Origin: Paramacrobiotus richtersi
Taxonomy: Eukaryota; Tardigrada; Eutardigrada; Parachela; Macrobiotidae
Length of the DNA: 21,105 bases
Assembly (NCBI GenBank): GCA_034698045.1
Contig: JAQGAU010001151.1
Location: 1-21,105 of the forward strand
Direction: 5' to 3'
The stretch's first letter is position 1; every line of letters starts with the position of its first letter. Below the pieces are notes generated by a model. It did no database searches. It saw only the letters and a program-made list of their open reading frames with translations, and had not been told where the DNA came from. Both the position numbers and the translations under genes were made by a program. Shown here one piece after another: positions 8,400-19,382 of the stretch.

Positions 8400-9954
8400 T
8401 TCGTTATGACAGAGATGCTGGGCCAAGTGGGGTCACTCACTGTCAAGTCCAGCAGGTTTTTGCAGCTGATGATCAGCTACAGAAACCTGCCGGATCCGTT
8501 AACCGTGCTTCCCCGACATCCAGAAAAATTCGAAGCATTTGGAAATCTACCGCACTTGAAAATCTCTAAATCATTTTTATCAACGCTGCTTGAAATAGTT
8601 TTCCACCACAGACTTCTTTACACTGGTAGACGCTTTTTTCGTCAGCAAATCAAAGCGCGGAACTTCCTTATGCCGACTGACAAGCGGTCTTCTCTGTCGG
8701 GTTTGACCATAGCAGTCTATCAGTGACGAAATTCAGTGGTACGCCTTGCCACGCTTTCACTGATAAACTGCACCAAGTTTAGCTCAGAAAGAGCCACTCT
8801 TACACCTTATTGAAAGAAACCTACTGAATGTCCAAATATATATACTGGGTAAGTTTCTAGATCTGGTGCAGCGTTTGTAAGACCATCAAAAAGATCCCCG
8901 CCCTCTTCCGATTCAAACAGGACTCTGCGGGACAGATGTTAGGCAGGTGCAACTTTGATGGGCGTTGGAAAGAGGATGAAAAGCTAAACCAGAAATGGGT
9001 TAAAGGCAACCCCAAAATCTGCGGGTCAAGGTATTGGGCAGGGTCGAACACTGTTGACCACACTTTGCCCAACACCCCTGTAAACACAGCTTGGAGCCGT
9101 AAACGACCTGTTGCGCAAGAAAAAACATGCTGAACCGATTACCGAGTGAATGAGAAACGATCAGCATACTAGCACAGCAGAAAAAGCGGCAAAGGCGAAA
9201 TTACCATTAGTTTAAAACTTTGACAAGATCCAGAACAGCCAGATTCATGAAAGTTACGTAAGCACAATAATTATTAAACAAACAAAGGCAAAGCTTTGCA
9301 ATGAAAATTCAGACCAATAACAAAGTTACCAAGGACCATAATATTATTTTTACCAGTTTGCATAGATAGATGTAGTATCATTCTAGGCGTAGATACAGTA
9401 TACAGTTCGTTTTACGATACTTTATCATGCTGTATAGTACTTACACAAAACTGATATGTTCGGATTTCGGAGACACTAACTTGATGCGAAATTAATTCGT
9501 ATAGTTCCGAAACAACCAATGAAATCGAGCAATTTCGCACAAGTTACAACTTTATCATATCACAAATTATCAAGTTCTAATGGTTCTGAAGGACTCAATG
9601 ATCAACCTCACCAGCAGGCAGTTAACTAACAACACATGATACTACCAGAATAGTTTAAAATACATAGACTTAAATAATTGAAACAGTCGGTCCATAGTCA
9701 GATCAGATTGCCGCCACTTGGTTCTGCAGTCACTAGCGGAAAAGGTGCAAAATGCAGTTCTCCTTGGCGATTCAACTAACTTGTAAGACGCGACACAAAT
9801 AAACCACATGGAGAAAAAACTGCATTTTACGCGAGTGTGACCCGCGAGCTATTCTCCTTTTTGAATGCAATATCAGTGAGCCAGATACAAGTAAAATAAC
9901 GATACGTGGAAACTGTAACCAGTTATGCAAAATATATGTATCGCAGTGACTCAC
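8400..9954. other. Upstream non-coding region of unit A
   Basis: It matches 17760-19382 of unit B in patches, for example AATCTACCGCACTT and TCTAAATCATTTT, the CTGCGGGACAGATGTTAGG area, and CAGATCAGATT near 9700/19147. The small open frames on either strand (such as 8406-8726 plus) are interrupted or shifted in the other unit, so I see no gene. It probably contains the promoter and upstream sequence of the ten-exon gene. A conserved GTGAGT donor at 9949-9954 suggests remains of an exon just beyond (see next entry). Confidence 0.45.
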
Positions 9955-10087
9955 TTTATCCTAACCGCCGGAATTGCGTGAAATCAATTTCCCAGATCGT
10001 AATATTAGTCCGGCGAGAAACCTTAATGCACATTCAAAGGGGGCGCGGATCGCATTCTGCGTTTGCGCCTTATCTCATCGGTCTACT
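9955..10087 (-). pseudogene. Decayed counterpart of the unit B exon at 19383-19601
   Basis: The minus-strand sequence aligns with the last part of the unit B exon: ACAAGATAAGGCG-like and CGCGGATC-like words, then TCCGGCGGTTAGGATAAA before GTGAGT. The codon two before the donor, TGG in B, is TAG here (9961-9963), so the frame is closed by one transition. The 5' part is replaced by AT-rich repeat sequence from about 10090 onward. Either this copy is dead or the B frame was never coding. Confidence 0.4.
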
Positions 10088-10114
10088 GCAATTGTAGCTG
10101 ATACATTAGTTTAC

Positions 10115-10180
10115 TCAAGGCATATAATTACTGTAATTTCAAGGCATATAATTACTGTAATTACAGTATATATGCCTTGG
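10115..10180. repeat. Two 24-bp direct repeats followed by an inverted copy
   Basis: The unit beginning TCAAGGCATATAATTACTG occurs twice head to tail (10115-10138, 10139-10162). It is followed by its near inverse, ACAGTATATATGCCTTGG (10163-10180), so the block can form a hairpin ending in CAAGGCATATA / TATATGCCTTG. It has no counterpart in unit B and lies where the similarity to the B exon stops. Confidence 0.7.
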
Positions 10181-10240
10181 TTTATTACTCTGCGGCAGAA
10201 TATGCATTTTACGGCGGCATTACGGTTATTTTCATCTGTA

Positions 10241-10875
10241 TTCGCTGTCGGAATGGACAAGAATTGCCAAACTTTGCCGGGTCCGTTCGAAGTGGTTGCT
10301 GAAAACACGGTGATACTAGGAAGATTAACTTATAAGGGCATATATGTAAGCGTTAAGTACGTCCCCGGGTCTGTTATTACGACAGACAACTGGTTGACCT
10401 TTCAGCTCATATTTCTGCGCTTTAATGATTACTCAGTTGACACTGATATTATGATGCTTGGGGTGAAAACAGTTCCGATTCGGCATCGTCTCCAGAAGAC
10501 AAAGTTTCTTAACACTTCGAGTACTATTGTGCACACTCTGCCCACAAATGACCTACCATGGGTTTTCTTCAGAACACCGAGCTGTGAGGTGACCGAAAGG
10601 TGACCGACTGGATGAAAGAGTGTCGCCGAAAACCATTTGAGTTGAGTATAGAGCACCTTCGCTCGGCTTCGGTCGAACATAACTTGCAAGAATGTTAAGA
10701 ATAATTAAGTTCGTGATGCTATGCTACGCTGCAGTGGTGCTTGCAGCTCGTTTCAGTACTATTTCCAGATCATGCAGTCCCATATGGAGCCCGAAAAGCA
10801 TTTTGAGCGAGTATATTGTCAACTCTCAAAACTATAATTTATTTCTTTCACATACATAATGCGCTAGCGCACAGA
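10241..10875. other. Junction between the units, left part, no supported gene
   Basis: A 209-codon plus-strand frame (9974-10603) runs into this stretch from unit A, but it passes through the AT-rich repeats and is not kept at the end of unit B. A minus-strand 86-codon frame is its shadow. I see no domain and treat the stretch as non-coding. Confidence 0.4.
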
Positions 10876-11037
10876 CAACTAAATATTGCAAAACTTCAGG
10901 CATTAAAACTTCCAATCTGATCTCGCTCATTCTCGTGCGCCTTAATACTTGGCATAGCGCCCAAGTATTAAGCCGCACGAGAATGAGCGAGATCAGACTG
11001 GAAGTTTTAATGCCTGAAGTTTTGCAATATTTAGTTG
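10876..11037. repeat. Near-perfect inverted repeat (about 77-base arms) between the two units
   Basis: The left arm (10876 to about 10952) begins CAACTAAATATTGCAAAAC and ends CTTAATACTTGG. After a loop of about 8 bases, the right arm begins CCAAGTATTAAG and mirrors the left with few mismatches to 11037. The block is flanked by a short direct repeat, TTGTCAACTCT (about 10816-10826 and 11040-11050). Such a structure could be a foldback element with a target duplication, or a rearrangement scar at the unit junction. It could extrude a cruciform or fold as RNA. Confidence 0.75.
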
Positions 11038-11050
11038 TTTTGTCAACTCT

Positions 11051-11529
11051 ACTGCCAATACAGTGCTGTACTGAGAGTAATTTAGGTTCTAGTTTATCAA
11101 CAGTTTTGCATATCCTGCGAGGTCATGAATGAACCCTGTTCTCGAAACGCTGAAACTTCAGCAACAAAAAAAATTCAAACGCGAACCGAAAGTAATCGAA
11201 CACAGCATGTGCAGCACTTTATATCTGCAGCACGTAATTTCGCACTCTTTCAGTGCAGCGCTTAAGGATTCAAATAGCGCAAACTAAATACGTCATCGCG
11301 TCCAAACAATTCTTCATAAATGCAGAAAGGTTGTCATCAGATTCCGTGCGATCACGCAGTCCATACGGTATGATACCAATTACCAACCAGCGTGTAAGCA
11401 CGAGTACCGCCTTTCTGATTCACACTACTGTCTTTTCTGTAATCAGCATGCGCCCAAGGGTTTTAGCACCTTGCGTTGTATGCGGGTTTATCCTACACAC
11501 GGTATGTCACTGAAAACGAAAATCGTGCA
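11051..11529. other. Junction between the units, right part, no supported gene
   Basis: It holds an 86-codon plus-strand frame (11253-11513) with no domain and no conserved equivalent before unit A. Similarity to unit A starts weakly near 11347 and clearly from about 11530. Confidence 0.4.
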
Positions 11530-11555
11530 AAGACATTTCTCGAAGTGAGAACAAT

Positions 11556-11561
11556 TTTATT
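11556..11561 (-). terminator. Poly(A) signal downstream of BESS-like exon, copy B
   Basis: Minus-strand AATAAA in the shared context AATAAAATTGTT, about 265 bases past the TAG stop at 11826-11828, matching copy A. Confidence 0.5.
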
Positions 11562-11825
11562 ACTTTTTGAAAGTGAAGACTGTAGATCAAACGCATAGCA
11601 AATACATGAACGACAGTCAGTTAATCGCTACATTCTGCATGAACTGATGAACTCACGAGAAAGATCACAATGTCAAACACACGCTTTGAAATGTATACGC
11701 AACCACTGACAAGCTCTCCATCACATAAATTTAACCAAACCACTGCCCACTTTCTTGCCGAGTATTTGCGTAAGGACCAGGTTCCTCCTGACGAAAAACG
11801 CGTAGACTAATTCTTTCGATCAGCT

Positions 11826-12089
11826 CTACCCACTTCTGTAAGTTGTTGTACGTGGAATGTGGTCATCCGCGGAAATTGCAGATAATGGATGATTCGAAGA
11901 AGTAGAATCTGCCCGCAGGTAAATATTTTCGTACCGTGTTAAAAGGTCACGAATTTTGGTTTTCACGACGGCTCGCGCTTCCTCTGGTAACTCGCTGATT
12001 CGGGCAGCAACAGTGTTACCGAATGCTTGTTCCGCGTTAATGGCCGCCGTGCTGGATTGAGCGGCTTCTGGTTTGTACTGTTTCGTATT
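11826..12089 (-). CDS. BESS-motif-like terminal exon, copy B
   Basis: The exon opens after the acceptor CTTTGTAG in phase 0, as in copy A, and runs 87 codons to TAG. The helix-like core (AFGNTVAARISELPEEARA then VVKTKIRDLLTRYENIYL) is nearly unchanged. Copy B continues with a polar tail of about 21 residues (starting HPLSAISADD), where copy A has an early TAG. The DNA after the copy A stop still resembles this tail, so B may keep the ancestral end. No MADF domain or other partner exon is visible between here and the Ly6 gene 426 bases upstream. Confidence 0.55.
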   Translation of the reverse strand, partial: NTKQYKPEAAQSSTAAINAEQAFGNTVAARISELPEEARAVVKTKIRDLLTRYENIYLRADSTSSNHPLSAISADDHIPRTTTYRSG

Positions 12090-12514
12090 CTACAAAGCAC
12101 CGATATTACGAATTGGTGTTGGGATGTAGATGCACATCAATGCGGATTTACAATACAAGGATTTTGGGTGCATATGTATCGTCGAGCTCGTAGAATAAGG
12201 ACACGTGCACATCATACATGCAATGTTATGTCAAGTGCATAGATGCTTATACGGATGTTCCACATATATATACAATCTGCAATAATATATAACTTAGAAA
12301 ATACAGACGCCTAACAGGTGACAAGAACCAATCTAATAAAACTGTTATCGCCGACATTAACAGCACTGTATTCCATTCAATAGCTCCTGTTTAAAAAACA
12401 GGAAAAAGTATGGCAAGTCAGCCTACGTACTGCACTCTATAACCGACTACTGCTAATAACATGCATATTATGGAAGTTCGTTTAATCGTTTTGATCATGT
12501 TCACAGTTAACCGT

Positions 12515-13016
12515 TTACTCTCGTACGTTTAACGGATTTGAGGATGGAGTATCACCGCCATTGCAAAGACTGGCCGACGAACAGGAACAAATAACACCAA
12601 TTCCGGGTTTATTCACGCATCCATCGCGTATCGGCACTGGGCTGTCGCGAGGATTTCCGCATGATCTGATAAATGGCGCTATAAAAGTATACCTCATAAC
12701 CGTATAGTTCTCTAGCCACGACTGCGCTCAACTTTAGACGTGTTCTAAAGGTCAAACCATTACAAAATTATTGCCACAACTGGCATTAATCAAAACTTCA
12801 TTCAGATCTGCCAAATATTAGCTACTATACAGCTAAGTTAACCAATAAATACTAGACTGGGTCACAACTTACATCCCCGCGCTTTCATCGTCAGACATCC
12901 TTGGGTTCCTTCCGGACAAGCGGTTGCATACTTACTAACACGAGCCGGGTCGTCGCAACCATCGTTTACGCCGCTTGTACATTCGTAGCACGATATTGTT
13001 GGTCTTTGGTGTGGTA
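12515..13016 (-). CDS. Ly6/three-finger secreted protein (Quiver/Sleepless-like), copy B, 5' exon missing
   Basis: Exons 12873-13016 (ending at a GTAAGT donor) and 12515-12678 (acceptor TTTTATAG, ending in TAA). Phases and lengths equal those of copy A. All ten cysteines are kept (SCYEC, DGC, TAC, QGC, RSCG, DGC, ICSCS, LCN), and the changes fall mostly between them. As in copy A, no GPI-type hydrophobic tail follows, and the signal peptide exon lies upstream and is unresolved. The frame upstream of the acceptor has only a GTG near 13047, within the intron. The transcript would share orientation with the ten-exon gene that ends about 570 bases upstream. Confidence 0.75.
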
Positions 13017-13264
13017 CTGCGGAAATAAAAGAAACGATTAAAAACACGGTTTTTGCACTTTATCTTAGCACCTGTACGGCGAGTCGATATTATTTTCGTT
13101 TAGTTGAATGGTTATTCTTTAAATGTTTAGGTGTCACAGTACATTTCAAAGAACTGCGCAAAAGAAATTACGATAATGCATTGTGATTTCAGTTTTCGGC
13201 TTCTTCGTACTTATTCAAACTGAAACTTTTGGTGGATTTGCATGCGTTCCCACTGTGAAGCAGA

Positions 13265-13272
13265 TATTTATA
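13265..13272 (-). promoter_or_regulatory. TATA box, Ly6-like gene copy B
   Basis: TATAAATA on the minus strand, about 250 bases upstream of the Ly6 exon, the same octamer and spacing as copy A. Between TATA and that exon both copies keep short blocks (CCAAAAGTTT, TGCGCAGTTCTTT). The first exon probably lies there, but no shared signal-peptide frame can be fixed. Confidence 0.5.
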
Positions 13273-13528
13273 CACGGTGTCGACAGGAAAGGGGAGACCG
13301 GGCGAAGCAAAATGTGGTTGGATTTCGTCACTTTGACGCTCTTAGATCAGTTTAACAATTTGTGGTGGGATTTGAAATTAGTTTGCGTAAAAGGAAATAC
13401 TTGCACTTATTAGTTTACTACATCATCTGCAGCTAGCGAACACCTTTAAAAAAAATTTTAATTGGGAAACGAATTGGCAGATCTAAATTTAGTATAGGAA
13501 CACGTTAATTTCCACCAACATGCAAAGT
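13273..13528. other. Intergenic stretch between the Ly6-like and ten-exon genes, unit B
   Basis: A 76-codon plus-strand frame (13183-13413) crosses the Ly6 promoter antisense and is not preserved in unit A. No gene is recognised. Confidence 0.4.
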
Positions 13529-13534
13529 TTTATT
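13529..13534 (-). terminator. Poly(A) signal, ten-exon gene copy B
   Basis: Minus-strand AATAAA about 55 bases past the TAA stop at 13589-13591, in the context shared with copy A (AAAACTTTG follows). Confidence 0.55.
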
Positions 13535-13588
13535 ACTGCAACAATCATTATATTCAAGTTCTAAAAGTTGTGTTACATGTATTCGATA

Positions 13589-16500
13589 TTAGTTCTTGTT
13601 TGATATAACGAGCTTACGGGAAAGATTACTTCCACTGCCGTACAGCAACCAGTCCTGATATTCCGCATGTTCCCAATTGCTGCGTTCGCGGATTCTTGTG
13701 ACCTGCATTTCGAAAACACAGCAGTGTAGATTGTGATGAAATTTCATTAAAACGGCAACATAATGGGCCAAAATGTTGAAGCACGCCACAACAAAGTGTT
13801 CACACTGTAAGACATAGTAGATGCATAGTATAGTAGAAACAAAAAGATCTTCATGATAAATAAAATAAGTTATGTATACCGTATCTTCCTCCAGTTCAGC
13901 GGGACATAAGTAATAATTGCGGGCAAAGATACTCAACGCCACAAGATGTTCCAGACGGCAATCACCGGCGGTTTCACCGGTAGGAAGACATTTATCCACG
14001 TCGAGATTCAGCTGCTTTCTACATAAATAAAACTTATAAAATTCAGAGATCATTTATCATCGGGAATTGTTTCTCTTTTCCATGGTTTATAAACATTCTA
14101 TATGAGCTGTGTAAACGACTTTCCGAGGCAAAAATGTTGGAAACTTGGTATGAGAAGTCGAAAACAAAACTTCGGAAAAAAAGATAAAAATGTTGCGAAA
14201 TAGTACCTGCACACTTCACCGTTGCCAAAGACAGATTTGGCTTCGTTTAGCGATGGCAACTGATCCGGTGCGAGAGAATACTGCAGACATGGAAGAATTT
14301 TCGGGTACGGCGGATATACATTATCGGTACGTGGCAGGCACGCTTTAGCAGCTGCGACAACATCTGTACACCAACGACGCCGTTTTCATAATTCGTCTTT
14401 TCAAAAAGAAGAAAACGTATGACCGACTTCGAATCTAATAAGGCAAACAATATCAAGACGTACCAGGCAGATTGTCGGCAGTTTCGCTTATGTTGGAATA
14501 CAACATGATGATATTGCGAGCAGCCGTCAGAATGGGTTCTTCAACACTTTCCGTTGCGTTTTGTGTCACGTCAACACCCTGCAAAATTTTGGACAATAAC
14601 ATAAGTGATACGTCGGAAATTTTAGATTAGCAAAACACATCGCGAGAAAAATCGGCGCAACACCGCATTCGTAATACCTCTGTTGGCTGCATGTTGCATT
14701 TCTTTAAATCGTAAGATTCTGGTATCGTAAAAATATCCGCACTGGAGTTGTATGAAGCATAGGCACGAGGCAGTTCTTTGAAAAACTCATACGTGAACCT
14801 TCAGGAAGAAAAGCACGTCAGCCGCGCGTATCATTCCATACATCACTCCATTAATATTCAGCTCAGTTGCTTACTTTGCCTTATCGCTAGTCGTATTGCC
14901 TGAAATAGTATCATTGGCAAGGAACATCAGAGCCATGTTAGGCACTTCCGTATAAGGCACTTCCCGGTTCCAGCGGGCTAATATGCAAAGGTCAATCAGT
15001 TTAGGCTTTGGAGGGGCTAATGTTGAGGTTGTTGTCTGCATAAAAAACAGCAACGATGCTCAATAGTAAGGTCTACGTCGGCATGCATCTGTAGGCCTGA
15101 TGTAGCCTACGTACGTAGTAACACTCATCGAAACTGTTTTCGTGCATGCAGTTGACCATCTGCATCTGTTCTCGCCGCCATGTTTCGTAAATATCCGTGG
15201 TGGTGGGACCCTATAACGCATTATAATGATATTAATACGAAGCTTTGCTGTCTGCCGTGTTGGATAAGTGATTCTAAAGAAAGCCCACAGTTTTTCCTTT
15301 TTCGCCAAAATTCCAGATATTCAATTACACCAGTGAGCTACGAATACGGACGCCAACCACCAAAGGCCGCACAAATTTCAATGCTTCTACTAGTCAGTGC
15401 CAGCTTTCGAAAAAGCGAATTTTAAAGCTGCAGCGTTTTCTAAACCAGCGATTTCGATACGGACACGATAATTCGAACATATTAATTGGGGACAGAAACC
15501 AGGTTAGCATCTGACCACGGGAAATCCGCTAATTTCGGATTCAACCCGGGATAACGCAGATGAGTTCATAGTGTAATGCCCAACCACCAAAATTAAGCTA
15601 CCGAAATACAGCTTAAAATAGCCTCGCGGGTACTTACCGGTGTCGTCGTGGTAAGATAATCATGATAACGATCCCGATACGGGACATAAACCGCATACCC
15701 TCCAGTTTTTTCGTACCCGTATCCCGAATACAGCCGGGACATCGTACTCCCCAGAGCGTTGCCGCCAACGGTGACCATAGCCATGTTGGTGCCACTGTAT
15801 CCCTGTTTGTAGGAGGTGTAGCTGCCGTATACCGGCGTGTATACTATTCGGATGGTGGGTCCGGAAGCGGCCGGGATGTGGGCTTGGGCTCGCGGATAAC
15901 TGGAGTTGGATGCGCCCGACGCGTAGAACGAGGAGTTGGCTGAGATGCGGGACATGGTCTTACTGGGCGCCCGGTATGCGGCACCGGCCGAGTATGAGGG
16001 ACGGGAGCCGTATGAATTTCTTGTGCCTGTTGATCAGAAATTAATGCTAGTATCTAGACCTAAATGGGGACAGAGGTACACTTATTACTCTGCAGTAGTC
16101 TGCAGATGGCAGCAATAGCCGAATCAACAATTAACGCAACAATAATTATTCTGATATTCCGCATTCACTTTCCGCCGATAACAGGCTTTTGTAAATGATC
16201 GGGGAAAAATATAAAAATTCCCTCGTATGTGTATGCTAAACCTATGTCAGAGCTTGGATGTTAAACTGCAGTGAGCTGTGACGATTAGGAGTGCCTTGAA
16301 GAATAATAGTGCCGCAAAATGTGCAAGTATGTTTTGGCTGTTGGGATTGAGAAATGGAGATGATGCCTGGGTTTATTTTCTAAAATTGTGTTACTGAAAT
16401 CCGACATTTGCAGTGACTTTGCAGTATCACTGCAAATGCAATGCAAATGCTCATTGTCAGTGTAGAAAAGAACAAAGGTTTAAAAGCAACCACTGGTCAT

Positions 16501-17647
16501 CTTTTATGGTTCTCTCAGCTCTACAGCCCAGAGCAAACGAAAAAGCGACACAAAGCAGTTTTGCATTGTCCTACCCCAAACAGAAATACTGGGACAAACA
16601 TAAGCGCGACCTTGCCAGAATCAGTGAACCTCCAAACCGAAGTATAACTCTATCGATCTGTACGAAATTATAGCTCAATAGTAGCTGTAAGCTAAATAAC
16701 TTCAAAATATAAAGGTATCACGTATTCGTCAGGGAATCACTACTGCAGTGCTTCAACTTGCCGAAAACGCTCTCTGTAGATGCACTAACTCCTATACGGA
16801 CCTCCATAGTATAGTAAAACCGGTAAAGGTTAAAGGTTGGGTTTATATTTAAGTTATGCTTGTGATTCTGTTTAGGTATGTGTTTATGTGTAACTTAACA
16901 TAGTCGGCACAAGCTGAAGCAGCCAAGCACCAACAGCCCAATAATATTATTTTGCTAGTAATCCCGCGAAATTTCTCAGGATGAACATTGTATATACCGT
17001 ATGTCTGTCACCAGTGATGTCATTATTGTCACGGGACCTGTCTTTGCTGGACAAAAATTCAAAAAAATGTGTACGAGTACCTATTTTATATTTCAGTTAC
17101 CGTCTATCAAATCTTCGTCAATTCGCTTTGCGAACTCGGTTTGCAACTTCCATTACCGGTATCATGTTGCCATAATTGTAATAATATAAAGCTGTTCCGA
17201 AAAATCCAAAACGTAAAGGTTAATTTTTTATTTTTACTTTTGTGCGCTGCATTTACTATACGAGAGGCACATTTCTTGTTAGTATACCTGAAGGCTGACT
17301 GCTCCCCCATCGCGATGTCCGTGAACCGGATCCTCTGGAGGAGCCCCAACCGCCACCGCGGGAGCCTCCGCCTCGGCTGCCGCTGCCCCGCCCTCCTCCG
17401 CCACCCCTCCCCCCTTTAGCCGCCGACGGCCAAATCGCCAAACAAATCACAATCAAACCTATAAGACAGCAAAGTTTCGAAGTGCACGTTTTCAGCGATA
17501 AATTCTCCACTTTGGCGTAAAAACAAAAACATTTTATACAGAATAACGGCCAAAATTTAATTATAAGAACCATCTGCACTTACAAATCAGATGCACTGGT
17601 GAGAAACTGGCCATCCTCCATGGGGGTGTTCGACGATATAATAGCAT
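13589..17647 (-). CDS. Secreted Gly/Arg-rich, cysteine-rich protein with a Shadoo/prion-like N-terminal layout, copy B (10 exons)
   Basis: Exons on the minus strand: 17584-17647, 17288-17458, 15638-16026, 15115-15210, 14875-15035, 14678-14798, 14464-14578, 14207-14363, 13880-14018, 13589-13702. They give 1527 bases, 508 residues and TAA. The signal region LICLIVICLAIWPSAA is followed by KGGRGGGGGRGSGSRGGG, a purer Gly/Arg tract than in copy A. Then come a Ser/Tyr-rich region, a glycine-rich hydrophobic segment (TNMAMVTVGGNALGSTMSR), a Tyr-rich stretch and TTTTP. The C-terminal half keeps all ten cysteines and sequons of copy A. Exon 9 is the best conserved, differing at 5 of 46 residues (GETAGDCRLEHLVALSIFAR is its core). 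Exon 8 has two extra residues. The last intron is 177 bases and lacks the foldback element of copy A. Conserved exons with in-frame length changes only suggest both copies are functional. No known domain is recognised. Confidence 0.8.
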
Positions 17648-17686
17648 GGTCGGAAGGCTGACTACTTGTCTCCCAGAATCTGGAAT

Positions 17687-17707
17687 TTACACAATGATAA
17701 TCCGCAT
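17687..17707 (-). promoter_or_regulatory. Six-codon upstream ORF in the leader of copy B
   Basis: MRIIIV followed by TAA, 39 bases before the main ATG at 17645-17647. It is the equivalent of the copy A upstream ORF and differs by one codon. Its retention with start and stop intact is the only evidence for a role. Confidence 0.35.
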
Positions 17708-17759
17708 TATTGTTGAACCTTTGTATTCTGAGATATTAGACAAATTATTAATGGTTTTT

Positions 17760-19382
17760 GTAGGTTATGAAAACAGACACGAACGGCTCGTTAGGCCAAG
17801 TGGGGTTAATTTGTTCGTGCCCCTTCCGCCATACACTGCGAAGTCTGGCAGCCCTACTCAAAAATCTAATTTGAACGTTCATTAAGTTTTATTTTGGGCG
17901 ATATGGATGCTTGGTTTTCTCATGCGACTGCAGCACGCTATAGAACTAATTGTATCACACCAGTTGCAGAAACCTGAAAGATCAATGAACTGTACTTCCC
18001 TAACATCCAAAACAAAATTCGACTAAAATTTCAGAGAGCTCGAGGGAGAATACTTTTTGGCTGTATCATGTTTGTTAGATACAAAGCAAGTCGACAGGTC
18101 AACTCTGAGCTATTGTCCATCTGTTGGGAGTGTGGACACGGACACCAGACACGGAAATTAATATGCTCTTTGATTGCTTTGACCTTTATCCTACCACCGG
18201 ATGAGGTTGTACATGGCTACTTTTGCAGCGAAACCATAGAGTATGAACTCCGGTATCCTTCTCGTTTACAAGTCCTGCGAAGAATTTCGAAATCTACCGC
18301 ACTTTGAATCTCTAAATCATTTTCAGTCATCGCTGCTTGACATATATACTGTAGCTGTCCACCTAAACTTTCAGACTTCTTTACGCAATCCTATACTGCA
18401 TTGCAAAAATGGACCCCAACCTCTTCCGATTTACACAGTACTCTGCAGGACAGATGTTAGGAAAGAGATAAAAATTTGAAAAGGTTAACAGGTTGCCCCA
18501 AAAGTTGCGGGTCTGGAAACTGGACAGGATCAAACACTTATTGACCACACTTGGCTCAGCACCCCTGTTAGCAGAACGGTGAACTGCGCAAGAACAAAAA
18601 TGTTGAAACGAGTGAAATAGAAACAGTTATTAAAGCAGAAAAAGCGCAATGGAAATTACCATACTGTACATAACGACAAGTTGACAACATTACAACTTTA
18701 ACAAGATTCATGAACATTATGTGAGAACAAGAGTTACTAAACAAACAAGGGCCAAGCCTTATAATGAAAAAATACGAATACGAAAATTAACAAGGCTTAT
18801 AATACTATTATTAGCCGACGTTTGCATACCTACCATAGATAGTGTCTGATATACAGTACGTTTTCTGATACTTTTTATACTGGTACTTACAAACCGATGT
18901 GTTCCTAGACACCAATTTGATGCGGAATTCGTATTGTACCTCAACAATGAAGCATTGAAATCGAGCAATCCAATTTGCAGGGTCCTTACAACGTTACAGC
19001 TTTATCGTAGCACAAATTACAGTGTTCTAATGGTTCTGGAGGACTCAAGGAAGTGCAGTTAATTTGCAACAGCTGATACTATCGTAGAACACATACATAG
19101 TCATACACACCGGGAATACTTAAAGTACCGCAGTCAGTCCATAGTCAGATCAGATTTCCGCCACCTGGATCTACAGTTAGTAGCGCAAAATGAAGTTCTC
19201 CGTGGCGATTCAACGAAGATGTGACACGAATAAACTACATGCAGAAAAAGCTGGATTTTACGCGAATGTGACTCGCGAGCTGGTCCTGTTGTCAGACCAA
19301 TATCTACGCGAGACTCATACAAGTAAAATAACGACACGGGTAACCTGTAACCAGTTATGCAAAACACGCAAAACTGGCTCAC
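17760..19382. other. Upstream non-coding region of unit B
   Basis: Patchily similar to 8400-9954 of unit A. Apart from the insertion at 18030-18285 I find no frame kept in both units. A shared minus-strand GTGAGC donor at its right end (19377-19382) follows the exon-like frame described separately. Confidence 0.4.
18030..18285 (+). mobile_element. Unit-B-only insertion with a possible MULE-type transposase relic
   Basis: Unit A passes directly from CCAGAAAAATTCGA to TTTGGAAATCTACCGC (near 8520-8550). Unit B has about 260 extra bases between the same words. The insertion carries a plus-strand frame (18068-18307). Its stretch ALTFILPPDEVVHGYF recalls the conserved ALAFVP-PxxV-xxxF segment of MULE/FLYWCH-type transposase-derived proteins, and it is preceded by a C-x2-C-x-H-x-H word (CWECGHGH). 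The fragment has no convincing start and no catalytic residues that I can identify. Family assignment is from memory of the motif and is weak; the insertion itself is clear. Confidence 0.4.

Larger units (their letters stand above)
1870..10240. repeat. Duplicated gene block, unit A
   Basis: This segment is the left copy of a direct tandem duplication. Its content, order and orientation match unit B at 11530-19735: minus-strand BESS-like exon, Ly6-like gene, ten-exon secreted-protein gene, then a long non-coding upstream region. Similarity runs through introns and flanks, not only exons. Examples are the poly(A) region at 1890/11550, the flank at 8560/18300 and the stretch ending near ACGGCGG at 10208/19703. 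The spacing between matching points ranges from about 8780 to 9760 bases because of later insertions. The ends are approximate. Confidence 0.85.

Noticed and set aside
9974-10603. 209-codon plus-strand open frame
   Set aside because: It runs antisense to the decayed exon and straight through the AT-rich direct and inverted repeats, is not kept in unit B, and its composition changes abruptly along its length.
13589-14053. A single 154-residue minus-strand protein
   Set aside because: It reads through the 177-base intron between exons 9 and 10. Copy A has an 824-base intron there, so the middle part is not coding.
15662-15943. 93-codon plus-strand frame
   Set aside because: Antisense shadow of exon 3 of copy B, open only because that exon is GC-rich.
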